Shown: positions 1 to 8,619 of the stretch, in pieces | Layout: each line of letters starts with the position of its first letter | Position numbering within the stretch: position 1 is the stretch's first letter | NCBI GenBank assembly: GCA_934141575.1 | Contig: CAKPCJ010000001.1 | Coordinates: 31,214-95,213 of the forward strand | Source of the DNA: an uncultured Bacilli bacterium | GTDB taxonomy: Bacteria > Bacillota_I > Bacilli_A > RF39 > UBA660 | Length of the DNA stretch: 64,000 nt | Direction: 5' to 3' | Position numbers and translations under genes: made by a program | The notes under the pieces: model-generated | Told to the model about the DNA's origin: nothing | Database searches by the model: none | What the model saw: only the letters and a program-made list of their open reading frames with translations

Positions 1-497
1 AACTCTAATTGATGTGAAGATAATTCCAGAATAATAACAGTATCTTTATGAATATCATCTATAATATCAAAAACGGGTATTCCAATATTTCCAGCAAGTA
101 TTGTATCTATACCACTTTTTTTCAAGACGTGATATATCAATGAAGATGTTGTGCTTTTTCCCTTTGTACCAGTAACACCTACAATTTGATTACTATACTC
201 TTCTATAAACAAATCTGTTTGTGAGGAAATTTTATCCAAAACAGCGTCATATTTATGATTTTTAACAGGTATACCAGGGCTTTTTAAAATAATATCGTAC
301 TCATCAAGTTCATTGATATAATTTTTAGAGCACTTGCAAACATTTTTATCTTCTATTTTAATATTTTCAATATTATCATCCGCTATTGCAATGAGTTGAT
401 TTGGTAAATATTTTCTAATATAAGATAAACTGGATTTTCCTTCCCTTCCAAAACCCAAAATAACAATTTTCTTATCTTTTAATTTATCTATTATCAT
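1..497 (-). CDS. murD: MurD-type Mur ligase, N-terminal part (cut by window edge)
   Basis: Adds glutamate to UDP-MurNAc-L-Ala in the cytoplasmic stage of peptidoglycan synthesis. About 165 residues are visible and the C-terminus lies beyond the left edge. A Rossmann start with GFGREGKSS is followed by the Mur-ligase ATP loop GVTGTKGKSTTSS and then ELSSHQLE, the order expected for MurD. The ATG at 497 has a GGGTGAT ribosome site and overlaps the end of the upstream murL-like gene by 14 bases, so the two are translationally coupled. Because of that partner it may be the MurD2 form, which adds L-Glu instead of D-Glu; the visible part cannot decide this. Confidence 0.85.
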   Translation of the reverse strand, partial: MIIDKLKDKKIVILGFGREGKSSLSYIRKYLPNQLIAIADDNIENIKIEDKNVCKCSKNYINELDEYDIILKSPGIPVKNHKYDAVLDKISSQTDLFIEEYSNQIVGVTGTKGKSTTSSLIYHVLKKSGIDTILAGNIGIPVFDIIDDIHKDTVIILELSSHQLE

Positions 498-1851
498 TTT
501 CAATCACCCTATCCTTTAAAAGTTTGATGATTTCATCTGAAACATAATTGTTACCATCAAAGTATTCATCAAAATTAATATTACTATTATCAAGTTTCAT
601 ATATTTTTCTTTATATGTTTGTAGTAAAATTGGTAAATCATCTTCTGGGATTTGCTCAATAGCTTTTTTAATAGCAAAATTAATTTCTGATCTAGATCCA
701 ACACATTCAAATGATTTTTCGTCCGTTACGCCTATTAGTTTCTCAAACTCAGGAAGATTTTTAACATCTTCCAACATATTAACGCCAAATATTTCTTTTA
801 GTTTTTGTTGAGATAAAAACGGTGACAAAAGAAGATATATAAATAAACATTTAGGGCATTCGTGACACCATACATCAGTTTTACTGCCCAAATTACAACT
901 ATGGAAAACATTGTGTAAATGCACAAGTTTTGAAAAATATTTAGCTATCTGATACTCACTTAACGGTCTTAAGACACTAAAATAATTAAAACTAGGTGAA
1001 ATAAATTGTTTGCAATAATTTCTAAAGTCTGTTTCAAATTCAAAACTCTTTGAATATTGATGATTTATTTTAGTGTTTTTAACCGTTGGCTCATTGGCAC
1101 TCGATTCATTAGAAACACATATATTTTTTTTATTTAGAATATATGCAGGTAAAAGACTAGAAACAGCCAAAAGCGCTGAAAGAGGTGTATGTCCATTTAA
1201 ATAACCATTTTTATTTAATTCTATAAGATTAGGATCAATCAACCTTTTCATTGAAAATATATCATTTTGAGTATATCCGGATAAAATAACACCCTCAACC
1301 CAAGAATCTCTAGGATTTAATATATAACACTTATTGTTAGTTTTATCGCTACCTAATAAATCAAGAGAAACTAAGCTATCCTTTCCACCGCCAATTAATA
1401 TCAAATTTCCATTCAAATTATTCAATTCTTGTGATAAAAAAGGTTTATTGTAAGTTGACTCAATCTCTAAAAAATCATCTATTGTTGTCACTATAGAATT
1501 TCTATAAAAGAACTCTCCTAAGCCATTAAAATATAATTTTTTGTAAAATGTTATCTGATCACTATTTAAATAACCACATTTTACAACTAATTTTGGAGAA
1601 CACGTTGCTTTAAGATAACTTATTACTTCAACCATTCCTATATTAAACACAATATTGTTAATAATTTCATCCTTAGTATCAAAATTAGAATTTTCTGGCA
1701 ATTTGAAGCTCCATTTAGGTGAAAACTCCGATAAACCATCTATTTTAAAATGATATGATATAATTACCTTATCTTCCTGTTGATCTATATTATAAGATTC
1801 ATAATAAAATACAGGATATTTTTTTCTATATTCTAAATATTTTTCTTGCAT
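484..1851 (-). CDS. murL: Probable UDP-MurNAc-L-Ala-L-Glu epimerase (MurL)
   Basis: 455 residues, the usual length for MurL. This family, described in Xanthomonas, inverts the glutamate of UDP-MurNAc-L-Ala-L-Glu using ATP and so replaces glutamate racemase. Visible marks are a PP-loop-like GGGKDS at residues 154-159, a conserved-looking SNESSANEPT stretch near 248-257 and a CHECPKC cysteine cluster at 329-335. It lies directly before murD and overlaps it, as in the MurL/MurD2 pairs. The assignment rests on recalled family features plus context. The alternative is another PP-loop ATP pyrophosphatase of unknown substrate. Confidence 0.7.
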   Translation of the reverse strand: MQEKYLEYRKKYPVFYYESYNIDQQEDKVIISYHFKIDGLSEFSPKWSFKLPENSNFDTKDEIINNIVFNIGMVEVISYLKATCSPKLVVKCGYLNSDQITFYKKLYFNGLGEFFYRNSIVTTIDDFLEIESTYNKPFLSQELNNLNGNLILIGGGKDSLVSLDLLGSDKTNNKCYILNPRDSWVEGVILSGYTQNDIFSMKRLIDPNLIELNKNGYLNGHTPLSALLAVSSLLPAYILNKKNICVSNESSANEPTVKNTKINHQYSKSFEFETDFRNYCKQFISPSFNYFSVLRPLSEYQIAKYFSKLVHLHNVFHSCNLGSKTDVWCHECPKCLFIYLLLSPFLSQQKLKEIFGVNMLEDVKNLPEFEKLIGVTDEKSFECVGSRSEINFAIKKAIEQIPEDDLPILLQTYKEKYMKLDNSNINFDEYFDGNNYVSDEIIKLLKDRVIENDNR

Positions 1852-1862
1852 AAACCATCACC

Positions 1863-3206
1863 CTATTTCACAATGTATTTATTAACAACTTCCATAACTT
1901 CATTCAATTTTTCATCTAATATTTTCCTGCTATTAGCCTCTAAAACAAGTCTTAAATAAGGCTCAGTATTTGATTTTCTAAGACTTAGCCAAAAATCTTC
2001 AAACTCTAATCTAACACCATCAAAATCATACTTAGTAATAACATTATATTTTTTAGATAAAATACTTTCTATTTCAGCTATACACCCATCTTTATCATCA
2101 ACAACAAAATTAAGTTCACCAGTATTTGCATATAAAGTGATTTCATCTATCTTTTGAGCAATAGTTTTTCCTTCACTTTGCAACTTCAAAATTATATTTA
2201 ATAATATTATACATGCCAAAATAGCACTATCACAGTATCCAAATTCTCTAAAATAGTAATGTCCTGCAAGTTCTCCACCAACGACAGCATCAAGCTCTTT
2301 CATTTTTCTTTTTGCAAATGCATGTCCAACTTTCCATATATTAGGAATTCCTCCATGTTTTTTTATATCCTCAGTAACAGATTTGCTTGTTCTTACATCG
2401 TATAATACGTTTTGATTACCTTCTTGCTCAAGATAATATTCTGCCAACAATGCTACCATTAAATCAGGAGATATAAATCTACCATTATTATCAATAAATG
2501 CAACCCTATCTGCATCTCCATCGAACATAATTCCAAAATCAAGTTTATTTTTTAAAATTAAATCGATTAATTGAATGTGATTATTAGTATTTAACGGATT
2601 AGGTTCATGTCCTGGAAAATGTCCATCCATTGTATCATTTATATATAGTGCATTCGGTATCAAATCTTTTATAAATAAATTAGCCATACCATTGGAGCAA
2701 TCAATTCCTATATTTAATGAACTATAATCAGATAGTTTTTGCTTTTGAAAAATTAGGTATTCATTACGCTTATCAAATTCAATAACCCTCCCCTTTTCTT
2801 TTGATAAAATAATCTCATCATTATTTACCATTTCTTCAAGTTTATTAAGTCCATTATCATAGCCAACTGGCATAGAAGCCGTAGTAGAAATTTTAAATCC
2901 ATTATATTCTTTATTATTGTGAGATGCCGTTATTTGAACAGACGCATCAAAATTATATACTCTAGTTACATAGTATACATATGGTGTAGTTGCTAATTCC
3001 AAATCATATACATCAGCACCAGAATCTATTATGCCTGCAACTAAACTATCATGTAATGATTTTCCAGAAAGTCTTATGTCCCTTCCAACTAAAACTTTAT
3101 TTGTTTTTAGTAATTTAGGTAAAAAATATCCTAATTTATACGCTAATGTTTCATCAAAATCCTTTCCATATATTCCTCTTATATCATATGCTTTAAAAAT
3201 TCCCAT
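1863..3206 (-). CDS. manB: Phosphomannomutase/phosphoglucomutase
   Basis: 447 residues, alpha-D-phosphohexomutase superfamily, interconverting hexose 1- and 6-phosphates for sugar-nucleotide supply. It begins FKAYDIRGIYG, carries the phosphoserine loop TASHNNKEYNG (the usual proline after HN is Asn), the metal loop DGDADR, the sugar loop GGELAGHYYF and the C-terminal phosphate loop RKSNTEPYLR. Mannose versus glucose specificity cannot be read from sequence. It lies 11 bases upstream of murL on the same strand and 2 bases after the Xer gene, so it belongs to a xer-manB-murL-murD operon. Confidence 0.88.
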   Translation of the reverse strand: MGIFKAYDIRGIYGKDFDETLAYKLGYFLPKLLKTNKVLVGRDIRLSGKSLHDSLVAGIIDSGADVYDLELATTPYVYYVTRVYNFDASVQITASHNNKEYNGFKISTTASMPVGYDNGLNKLEEMVNNDEIILSKEKGRVIEFDKRNEYLIFQKQKLSDYSSLNIGIDCSNGMANLFIKDLIPNALYINDTMDGHFPGHEPNPLNTNNHIQLIDLILKNKLDFGIMFDGDADRVAFIDNNGRFISPDLMVALLAEYYLEQEGNQNVLYDVRTSKSVTEDIKKHGGIPNIWKVGHAFAKRKMKELDAVVGGELAGHYYFREFGYCDSAILACIILLNIILKLQSEGKTIAQKIDEITLYANTGELNFVVDDKDGCIAEIESILSKKYNVITKYDFDGVRLEFEDFWLSLRKSNTEPYLRLVLEANSRKILDEKLNEVMEVVNKYIVK

Positions 3207-3208
3207 TT

Positions 3209-4120
3209 TTATTTTCCTTTCTTTCCCCTTGGATGGTAATTATCATAATCTTTTCTCTCTTTATCAAATGCTAAATGTGTATATATACCAGTAGTTGATA
3301 TATCCTCATGACCTAGAAGCATTTGTACGCTTCTCAAATCAGCCCCATTATTTATCAAATGAGTTGCAAAAGTATGCCTTAAAGTATGCGGAGTAATATG
3401 AGTTTTTATACCCTGCTTGTCTGCAATGGATTGTATTATTTTAAAGAATCCACTCCTAGACATATTTTTACCATGATTATTTAAAAACAAGTAATAATTT
3501 TCAGGCCCCTTTAGCAAGGAAGGACGATATAAATCAATATATATCTTCAAGTATTTAATACAATAATCTTCTAATGGTATATACCTATCCTTATTTCCTT
3601 TACCAGTACATTTTAGCATTGCTTCATCAAAATCTATACTATGTAAAGTTAAAGAAACAAGTTCAGAAACCCTAATGCCAGTAGCGTATAAAAGCTCCAA
3701 CATTGCTTTGTTTCTATAATCATAAACCGTCTCAAGCTTAATATTAAGCAATTTATCTACTTCTTGTTCAGTTAGTACATTTGGTAAATAAATTCTAGGC
3801 TTTATAGATTTGATATTTTGCATTGGTGATACACTAATTTCATTGTGAAGTTCTAAAAATTTGTAAAATTCTCTCATAACAGTTACTGAATGTGAGATAG
3901 AACGCTCATTCAAATTGGCATCAGATAAGTATTTTAAATATTTTTCAACATCTTCTCTTGTAATAGAAACAGTATCTTTCTTAGCAAACAACAAAAATTT
4001 ATGTAAATCATTACAATATGAATTATATGTATTATTGCTGTAACCTTTTTCTACTTTTAAATGCTGCATATACTCTTTAGCATACTTATCAGTGATTATT
4101 TCCTGCCATTTATCATTCAT
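3209..4120 (-). CDS. xerC: Tyrosine recombinase XerC/XerD family
   Basis: 303 residues: an N-terminal SAM-like core-binding domain (about 15-95) and a catalytic domain. Catalytic residues are visible: Arg in GIRVSELV, Lys in TGKGNKDR, HTLRHTFATH, GHEDISTTGIYTH with the nucleophile Tyr. The length and lack of extra domains fit the chromosome-dimer resolvase type rather than a phage integrase, and no attachment repeats flank it. A second Xer lies at 20993-21916; which is XerC and which XerD is a guess. It is the first gene of its operon, divergent from rarA. Confidence 0.85.
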   Translation of the reverse strand: MNDKWQEIITDKYAKEYMQHLKVEKGYSNNTYNSYCNDLHKFLLFAKKDTVSITREDVEKYLKYLSDANLNERSISHSVTVMREFYKFLELHNEISVSPMQNIKSIKPRIYLPNVLTEQEVDKLLNIKLETVYDYRNKAMLELLYATGIRVSELVSLTLHSIDFDEAMLKCTGKGNKDRYIPLEDYCIKYLKIYIDLYRPSLLKGPENYYLFLNNHGKNMSRSGFFKIIQSIADKQGIKTHITPHTLRHTFATHLINNGADLRSVQMLLGHEDISTTGIYTHLAFDKERKDYDNYHPRGKKGK

Positions 4121-4196
4121 ACTATCACCTATTTAATTATAACGTAAATATTCAAATTTATCAATTTATATGTTAAAATTAAATAGGTGATTAACT
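4121..4196. promoter_or_regulatory. Divergent promoters of xerC and rarA
   Basis: On the minus strand TTGATA and TATAAT are separated by 17 bases just upstream of the Xer gene. On the plus strand TAAAAT with a weak TTCAAA precedes rarA. Both genes use the same AAATAGGTGAT ribosome-binding sequence, giving an inverted arrangement. Confidence 0.55.
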
Positions 4197-5405
4197 ATGG
4201 AAACCTTAGCAGTTAAAATGAGGCCTAAATCATTAAATGATATAATTGGTCAAAGGCACCTTATTGGTGAAAACAAAGTATTAACAAATTTAGTTAAAAA
4301 TAAACATTTAGTATCCATGATATTATATGGTAAACCAGGGATTGGAAAAACTAGCATAGCACTGGCTCTCGCCAACGATATAGGATTAAAATATAGAATA
4401 CTAAATGCAACAATTAATAATAAAAAAGATTTTGACATAGTCGTTGCCGAAGCTAAAATGTATGATGGAATTATTTTAATAATGGATGAAATACATAGGT
4501 TAAATAAGGACAAACAAGATTTGCTCTTACCACATATAGAAAGCGGCTTAATAACGTTAATAGGTATGACTACAGCAAATCCATTTCATTCAATAAACCC
4601 AGCAATAAGAAGCAGATGCCAAATATTCGAACTAAAATTATTAGATACACAAGACATAGAACAAGCACTTAATAAAGCATGCACAGTTTTAGAAAATATT
4701 GATATAGATGAAAATGCTATTAAATACATTGCAAAGTTATCAAGTGGTGATTTAAGAGCAGCATATAGTTTATTAGAAGTGAGTTACTATACATCAGATA
4801 AAAAAATAACTTTAGAAACAGTAAAAAGCATAAATAACAAGCCAGTACATTTTGAAGATAAAGATGGAGACAATTATTATAATATACTAAGTGGTTTTCA
4901 AAAATCAATAAGGGGTAGCGATCCAGACGCAGCACTTCATTATTTAGGAAGATTAATACTAGCAGATGATTTCGATAGTATTTTTAGAAGAATGACGGTA
5001 ATAGCATACGAAGATATTGGTTTAGCTAATCCTAGTATGGGGCCAAAAGTAATGGCTGCAATTAATGCATGTGAAAGGTTAGGAATGCCAGAAGCAAAAA
5101 TAATTTTAGCAAACATAGTTATTGAACTAGCGCTTTCCCCTAAATCTAATTCAGCCTACCTTGCCATAGATAAAGCAATAGCTGACATAGAAAACGGAAA
5201 TATAGGTGATATGCCTAGCTATTTAAAAGATCCATATATTGGATATAAATATCCACACGATTATAAATATGGATATGTTGAACAGCAGTACTTGCCAGAA
5301 AATTTAAAAAGTAGAAAATACTATATACCAAAGCTTACAAACAAATATGAACAAAGTTTAAAACTTTACAACGATAGAATTAAAAGTGCAAAAAAAGAGC
5401 AATAA
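4197..5405 (+). CDS. rarA: Replication-associated recombination protein A (RarA/MgsA)
   Basis: 402-residue AAA+ ATPase acting at stalled replication forks. Starts with LAVKMRPKSLNDIIGQRHLIG, Walker A GKPGIGKTS, Walker B IMDEIHR, sensor 1 TTANPFHSIN and an arginine finger region AIRSRC. The C-terminal half has the tetramerisation signature (DPDAALHYLGRLI, RMTVIAYEDIGLANP) typical of RarA and absent from clamp-loader subunits. Single gene with its own promoter, convergent with recO and sharing a terminator with it. Confidence 0.93.
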   Translation: METLAVKMRPKSLNDIIGQRHLIGENKVLTNLVKNKHLVSMILYGKPGIGKTSIALALANDIGLKYRILNATINNKKDFDIVVAEAKMYDGIILIMDEIHRLNKDKQDLLLPHIESGLITLIGMTTANPFHSINPAIRSRCQIFELKLLDTQDIEQALNKACTVLENIDIDENAIKYIAKLSSGDLRAAYSLLEVSYYTSDKKITLETVKSINNKPVHFEDKDGDNYYNILSGFQKSIRGSDPDAALHYLGRLILADDFDSIFRRMTVIAYEDIGLANPSMGPKVMAAINACERLGMPEAKIILANIVIELALSPKSNSAYLAIDKAIADIENGNIGDMPSYLKDPYIGYKYPHDYKYGYVEQQYLPENLKSRKYYIPKLTNKYEQSLKLYNDRIKSAKKEQ

Positions 5406-5416
5406 GCTCTTTTTAA
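5391..5416. terminator. Bidirectional terminator between rarA and recO
   Basis: AAAGAGC-AATAA-GCTCTTT hairpin flanked by A and T tracts. It includes the rarA stop codon and lies at the convergent junction with recO. Confidence 0.75.
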
Positions 5417-6147
5417 TTTATTTTTTCCAATATTCCTAGCAATTTATTGCTCTTTAAGTATATACCTGTATATAATTCATAATACTCATCTATAAATTGC
5501 GCTATCTCCAATAAAATAGTATCTGAAACATCAAATTTAGAAATATTTGATATATCCAAGTAATTAAAAGCTCTAATAAGTTTAATTGCGCTTTCACTTA
5601 TAATCTTTTCATTATTGTAACAATTTTTGCAAATATATCCACCACTAGAACAAGATAAAGTTATTATGTCTTTTTTAGAACCGCAAACACTACAAGAATC
5701 TAGATTCAATTCAACCCCTAAAAAAGGCAACATTCTAAGTTTAAATATATCAGTCATGCCAAGACCAGTAAAACCTTCATTAATCTTCATCATAGTAGTT
5801 TTATATATATCATATATCTTTTCATTAACATCTGTTTTGCATATTTGATTGACAAGTTCAGAAATAATAGAAGCATATGTTATTTTTTCTATATCCCGTT
5901 TTATATTTTTAAAGTAATCTATAACATCTACCGATATCAAAGTAGAGATTTTATTTTTTTTATATTGCAAGTTAAATACTCCAAACGTAAATTTATTAAC
6001 CTTATTAAAAAATGGACTTTTTATTTTTTTTGCACCCTTAGTCATCAAAGAAATAATTCCGTATTTTTTAGTAAAGACGTTAATTATTTTACTAGTTTCG
6101 CCATAATTTTGTTCATTAATAATAAAACCCTCTACTTCTTCTATCAT
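5413..6147 (-). CDS. recO: DNA repair protein RecO
   Basis: 244 residues. Loads RecA on SSB-coated single-stranded DNA with RecR. N-terminal OB fold (VEGFIINEQNYGETSKIINVFT), helical middle, and a four-cysteine zinc site CSVCG...CKNCY near residues 157-182. Last gene of the block running from rpsU, following the yqzL-like microgene as in Bacillus. Confidence 0.92.
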   Translation of the reverse strand: MIEEVEGFIINEQNYGETSKIINVFTKKYGIISLMTKGAKKIKSPFFNKVNKFTFGVFNLQYKKNKISTLISVDVIDYFKNIKRDIEKITYASIISELVNQICKTDVNEKIYDIYKTTMMKINEGFTGLGMTDIFKLRMLPFLGVELNLDSCSVCGSKKDIITLSCSSGGYICKNCYNNEKIISESAIKLIRAFNYLDISNISKFDVSDTILLEIAQFIDEYYELYTGIYLKSNKLLGILEKIN

Positions 6148-6155
6148 ACTTTATA

Positions 6156-6245
6156 TTACTTTTCCTTCCCTATAGCCTTATACTTTAAATAATATTCAAT
6201 CTTGCCTGTATTTTTAAATAATAACCATAGTATTTCTTTGTCCAT
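6156..6245 (-). CDS. yqzL: YqzL-like microprotein (29 aa)
   Basis: ATG at 6245 with a GAGAGGATGA ribosome site encodes a 29-residue peptide starting MDKEILWLLFKNTG and ending KAIGKEK, stop at 6156. In Bacillus subtilis the small gene yqzL lies between era and recO and encodes a peptide of the same type (W..F..TG....YL..K). Position, ribosome site and peptide pattern support it as a real gene. Function is unknown in the family. It is shorter than the Bacillus form. Confidence 0.72.
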   Translation of the reverse strand: MDKEILWLLFKNTGKIEYYLKYKAIGKEK

Positions 6246-6290
6246 AAAAATCATCCTCTCTATATATTATATGTGATGATTTTTATTTTT

Positions 6291-7175
6291 TTATTCAAAA
6301 TCAGTAAAACCTAATTCTTGTAAATATTTTTCCCTATCTCGCCAATTTTTAATAGTCTTAACAAATAACTCCAAATAGATCTGTTTATCATACATTTTTT
6401 CTATATCTTTTCTTGCTTGCATACCTATTTGTTTAATCATAGAACCTTGCTTACCAATTATAATTTTTTTTAATGAATCTCTATCTACTATAATACATGC
6501 ATTTATGCAAATAACATTTTGTTTTTCCTCAAATTTTTCTACAATACAAGTAGTTGAATGTGGAACTTCCTCATCTGTAAGATTCAAAACTTTTTCCCTG
6601 ATAATTTCACTTATTACAAAACTTGGAGGTGTATTTGTATAAGTTTCTTTATCGTAATACTGTATATTATCAGGCAAATATTTTTCTAATACTTCTAAAA
6701 GTCTTGAAACATTATCATTTTTAAGAGCCGAAAGAGGAACAATCTCCTTAAAATTATATAAATCTTTATATTCACATATTTTAACTAAAATTTCATCTTT
6801 AGTAAGCTTATCTATTTTATTAAGCACAAGAATAACAGGTTTGTCTGTATCTTTTAACCTATCAATAACAAACTTGTCCCCTGACCCTAATTTCTCACTA
6901 GCATCAACCAAAAATAATATAATATCAAGATCATCTATCGAATAATAGGCCATTCTATTTAAATATTTACCAAGTTTTTGTTTTGGCTTGTGTATACCAG
7001 GAGTATCAACAAAAACTATCTGTACATTTTCATTAGTATAAATACCCTGAATATTATTTCTTGTCGTTTGGGCTTTATCAGAAGTTATAGCAAGTTTTTT
7101 GCCAATTATACTATTAAGAAGAGTACTTTTTCCAACATTTGGTCTACCAATTATACTAACAAATCCAGATTTCAT
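6291..7175 (-). CDS. era: GTPase Era
   Basis: 294 residues. Small-subunit (16S rRNA) assembly GTPase. G1 GRPNVGKST, switch region TTRNNIQGI, G3 DTPGIH, G4 NKID, G5 SAL, then a KH domain with IIGKQGSMIKQIG and the typical LFVKTIKNWRD end. Full length. Conserved neighbours dgkA and ybeY upstream, yqzL and recO downstream. Confidence 0.96.
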   Translation of the reverse strand: MKSGFVSIIGRPNVGKSTLLNSIIGKKLAITSDKAQTTRNNIQGIYTNENVQIVFVDTPGIHKPKQKLGKYLNRMAYYSIDDLDIILFLVDASEKLGSGDKFVIDRLKDTDKPVILVLNKIDKLTKDEILVKICEYKDLYNFKEIVPLSALKNDNVSRLLEVLEKYLPDNIQYYDKETYTNTPPSFVISEIIREKVLNLTDEEVPHSTTCIVEKFEEKQNVICINACIIVDRDSLKKIIIGKQGSMIKQIGMQARKDIEKMYDKQIYLELFVKTIKNWRDREKYLQELGFTDFE

Positions 7176-7185
7176 AACTTCCTCC

Positions 7186-7584
7186 TTATAGTAAAGCTAA
7201 AATTTTTGGTAAAAATATATATATACCACCGACAACAGCGATAATTGCCAAAACAAACACACTAGCAGATGCTGTGTCTTTTGCTATTTTAGCTTTTACA
7301 TTAAATTCTTTACACATTAAATCGATTGTAGTTTCAATAGCAGTATTCATAAGTTCAGTAGATAGAATTAAGCCAATTATAATAAATAAAAATAACCATT
7401 CATATCTTTCAAGTTTCAATAATAATCCTAAAATTATTACCAAAATTGTCATACATACATGTATAAACAAACTTTGCTCATTTCTATACGCATATACTAA
7501 TCCTTCAAATGAATACTTAAAACTATTAATAAATCTCTTAAAACCCCTAGGTTTAATTACTTTGTCTTGTGATTTTAGCTTCAT
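7186..7584 (-). CDS. dgkA: Diacylglycerol/undecaprenol kinase family (DgkA)
   Basis: 132 residues with three membrane helices and the family signature ELMNTAIETTIDL. Gram-positive members mostly phosphorylate undecaprenol, recycling the cell-wall lipid carrier. Its first codons overlap the end of ybeY by 32 bases in another frame, so the two are translationally linked. Eleven bases from era. Confidence 0.9.
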   Translation of the reverse strand: MKLKSQDKVIKPRGFKRFINSFKYSFEGLVYAYRNEQSLFIHVCMTILVIILGLLLKLERYEWLFLFIIIGLILSTELMNTAIETTIDLMCKEFNVKAKIAKDTASASVFVLAIIAVVGGIYIFLPKILALL

Positions 7585-8008
7585 TTAAAATCTCCTCCTG
7601 TTTTGCAAACATAACTTTCTCATCTTCCTTAGTCATATGATCATATTTTAGCAAGTGAAGAAAACCATGAACAGCTAAAAAACATATTTCTCTTTCCAAT
7701 GAATGACCATAATCTTTGCTTTGCTCAACAGCTTTATCAAGGGATATATATATATCACCAAGTACTCTATATTTATATGTAATCGCTTTATCATCGTCTT
7801 CCAAAGCAAATGTAATAACATCAGTTGGTCTATCTATATTCCTATAATTTTTGTTAAGATAATGTATGTATTCATTATCTACAATAATTATATTAAATAT
7901 TCCATCTTTTAATTTTTCATATTTCACTGCACAATTAATTGCCTTTTTAATAGATTTTATTTCTTTTATATCAGAATCAGTCTGATTAAAAATTTCATAC
8001 TTTACCAT
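7553..8008 (-). CDS. ybeY: Endoribonuclease YbeY
   Basis: 151 residues. Zinc-dependent RNase in 16S rRNA 3'-end maturation and ribosome quality control. The zinc motif is intact: HGFLHLLKYDH (H-x3-H-x5-H) with NYRNIDRPTDVITFALE upstream, both diagnostic. Overlaps dgkA downstream and VanZ upstream by a few bases. Confidence 0.94.
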   Translation of the reverse strand: MVKYEIFNQTDSDIKEIKSIKKAINCAVKYEKLKDGIFNIIIVDNEYIHYLNKNYRNIDRPTDVITFALEDDDKAITYKYRVLGDIYISLDKAVEQSKDYGHSLEREICFLAVHGFLHLLKYDHMTKEDEKVMFAKQEEILNEAKITRQSN

Positions 8009-8619
8009 AATCTTATACCTATACTATAAAAATAAAAACATAATAGTGCAGTAATTAAGACAACATAAATGCTAAGGCAAATATCTTTATAAAAAAACGA
8101 TGGAATAAAATTTTTAAGTGCACAAAGTGCTATATAAACTATGCATCCAAGTACACCGCCAAGAAGATTAAGTAAGATATCATCAATATCAAAAACCCTA
8201 CCTATAGATAACTGAGTAAGTTCTATAGTAACAGACGCTATCAAAGTTAAAACACAAACAAGTCCGACTCTTTTTGGTTTTAAATAATATGAGACAAAAT
8301 ATCCATATGGCATAAATATCACTATATTACCTATGACATTTTTAAAAAATAACTCACTACCAAATTTATACCTTAAAATTTCTCTAAACGGAGTATAATT
8401 ACTAGTACCAGTAATAGAATAAACATCTTGATAAGTAACTATATTATACAAGAATAAAAGGTATAATATAAATTCCAAAGATATTAACTCTCTATATAAA
8501 ACTATTTTTTGATTATTCTTTATAAGCCACGCTAGTCTAATACTACATATAATAACTATCAATATTAAAACCGTAGGATAAAGTCTAGAAAAAGCTTTTA
8601 TAATTGATTCCTTTATCAT
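8002..8619 (-). CDS. VanZ-like membrane protein
   Basis: 205 residues, about five membrane helices. The pattern NVIGNIVIFMPYGYF followed by SVTIELTQLSIGRVFDIDDILLNLLGG is the VanZ-family core. VanZ of teicoplanin resistance belongs here but most chromosomal members have no known role. It takes the place held by phoH and pgpH in the Bacillus cluster. Overlaps ybeY by 7 bases and yqfD by 4. Confidence 0.85.
   Translation of the reverse strand: MIKESIIKAFSRLYPTVLILIVIICSIRLAWLIKNNQKIVLYRELISLEFILYLLFLYNIVTYQDVYSITGTSNYTPFREILRYKFGSELFFKNVIGNIVIFMPYGYFVSYYLKPKRVGLVCVLTLIASVTIELTQLSIGRVFDIDDILLNLLGGVLGCIVYIALCALKNFIPSFFYKDICLSIYVVLITALLCFYFYSIGIRLW

Noticed and set aside
548..811. Open frame on the plus strand inside murL
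   Set aside because: No ribosome site, hydrophobic low-complexity product; antisense shadow of a well-supported gene.
3209..4120. Phage integrase with attachment sites
   Set aside because: Length and context fit housekeeping Xer recombinases and no flanking direct repeats or phage genes are seen.
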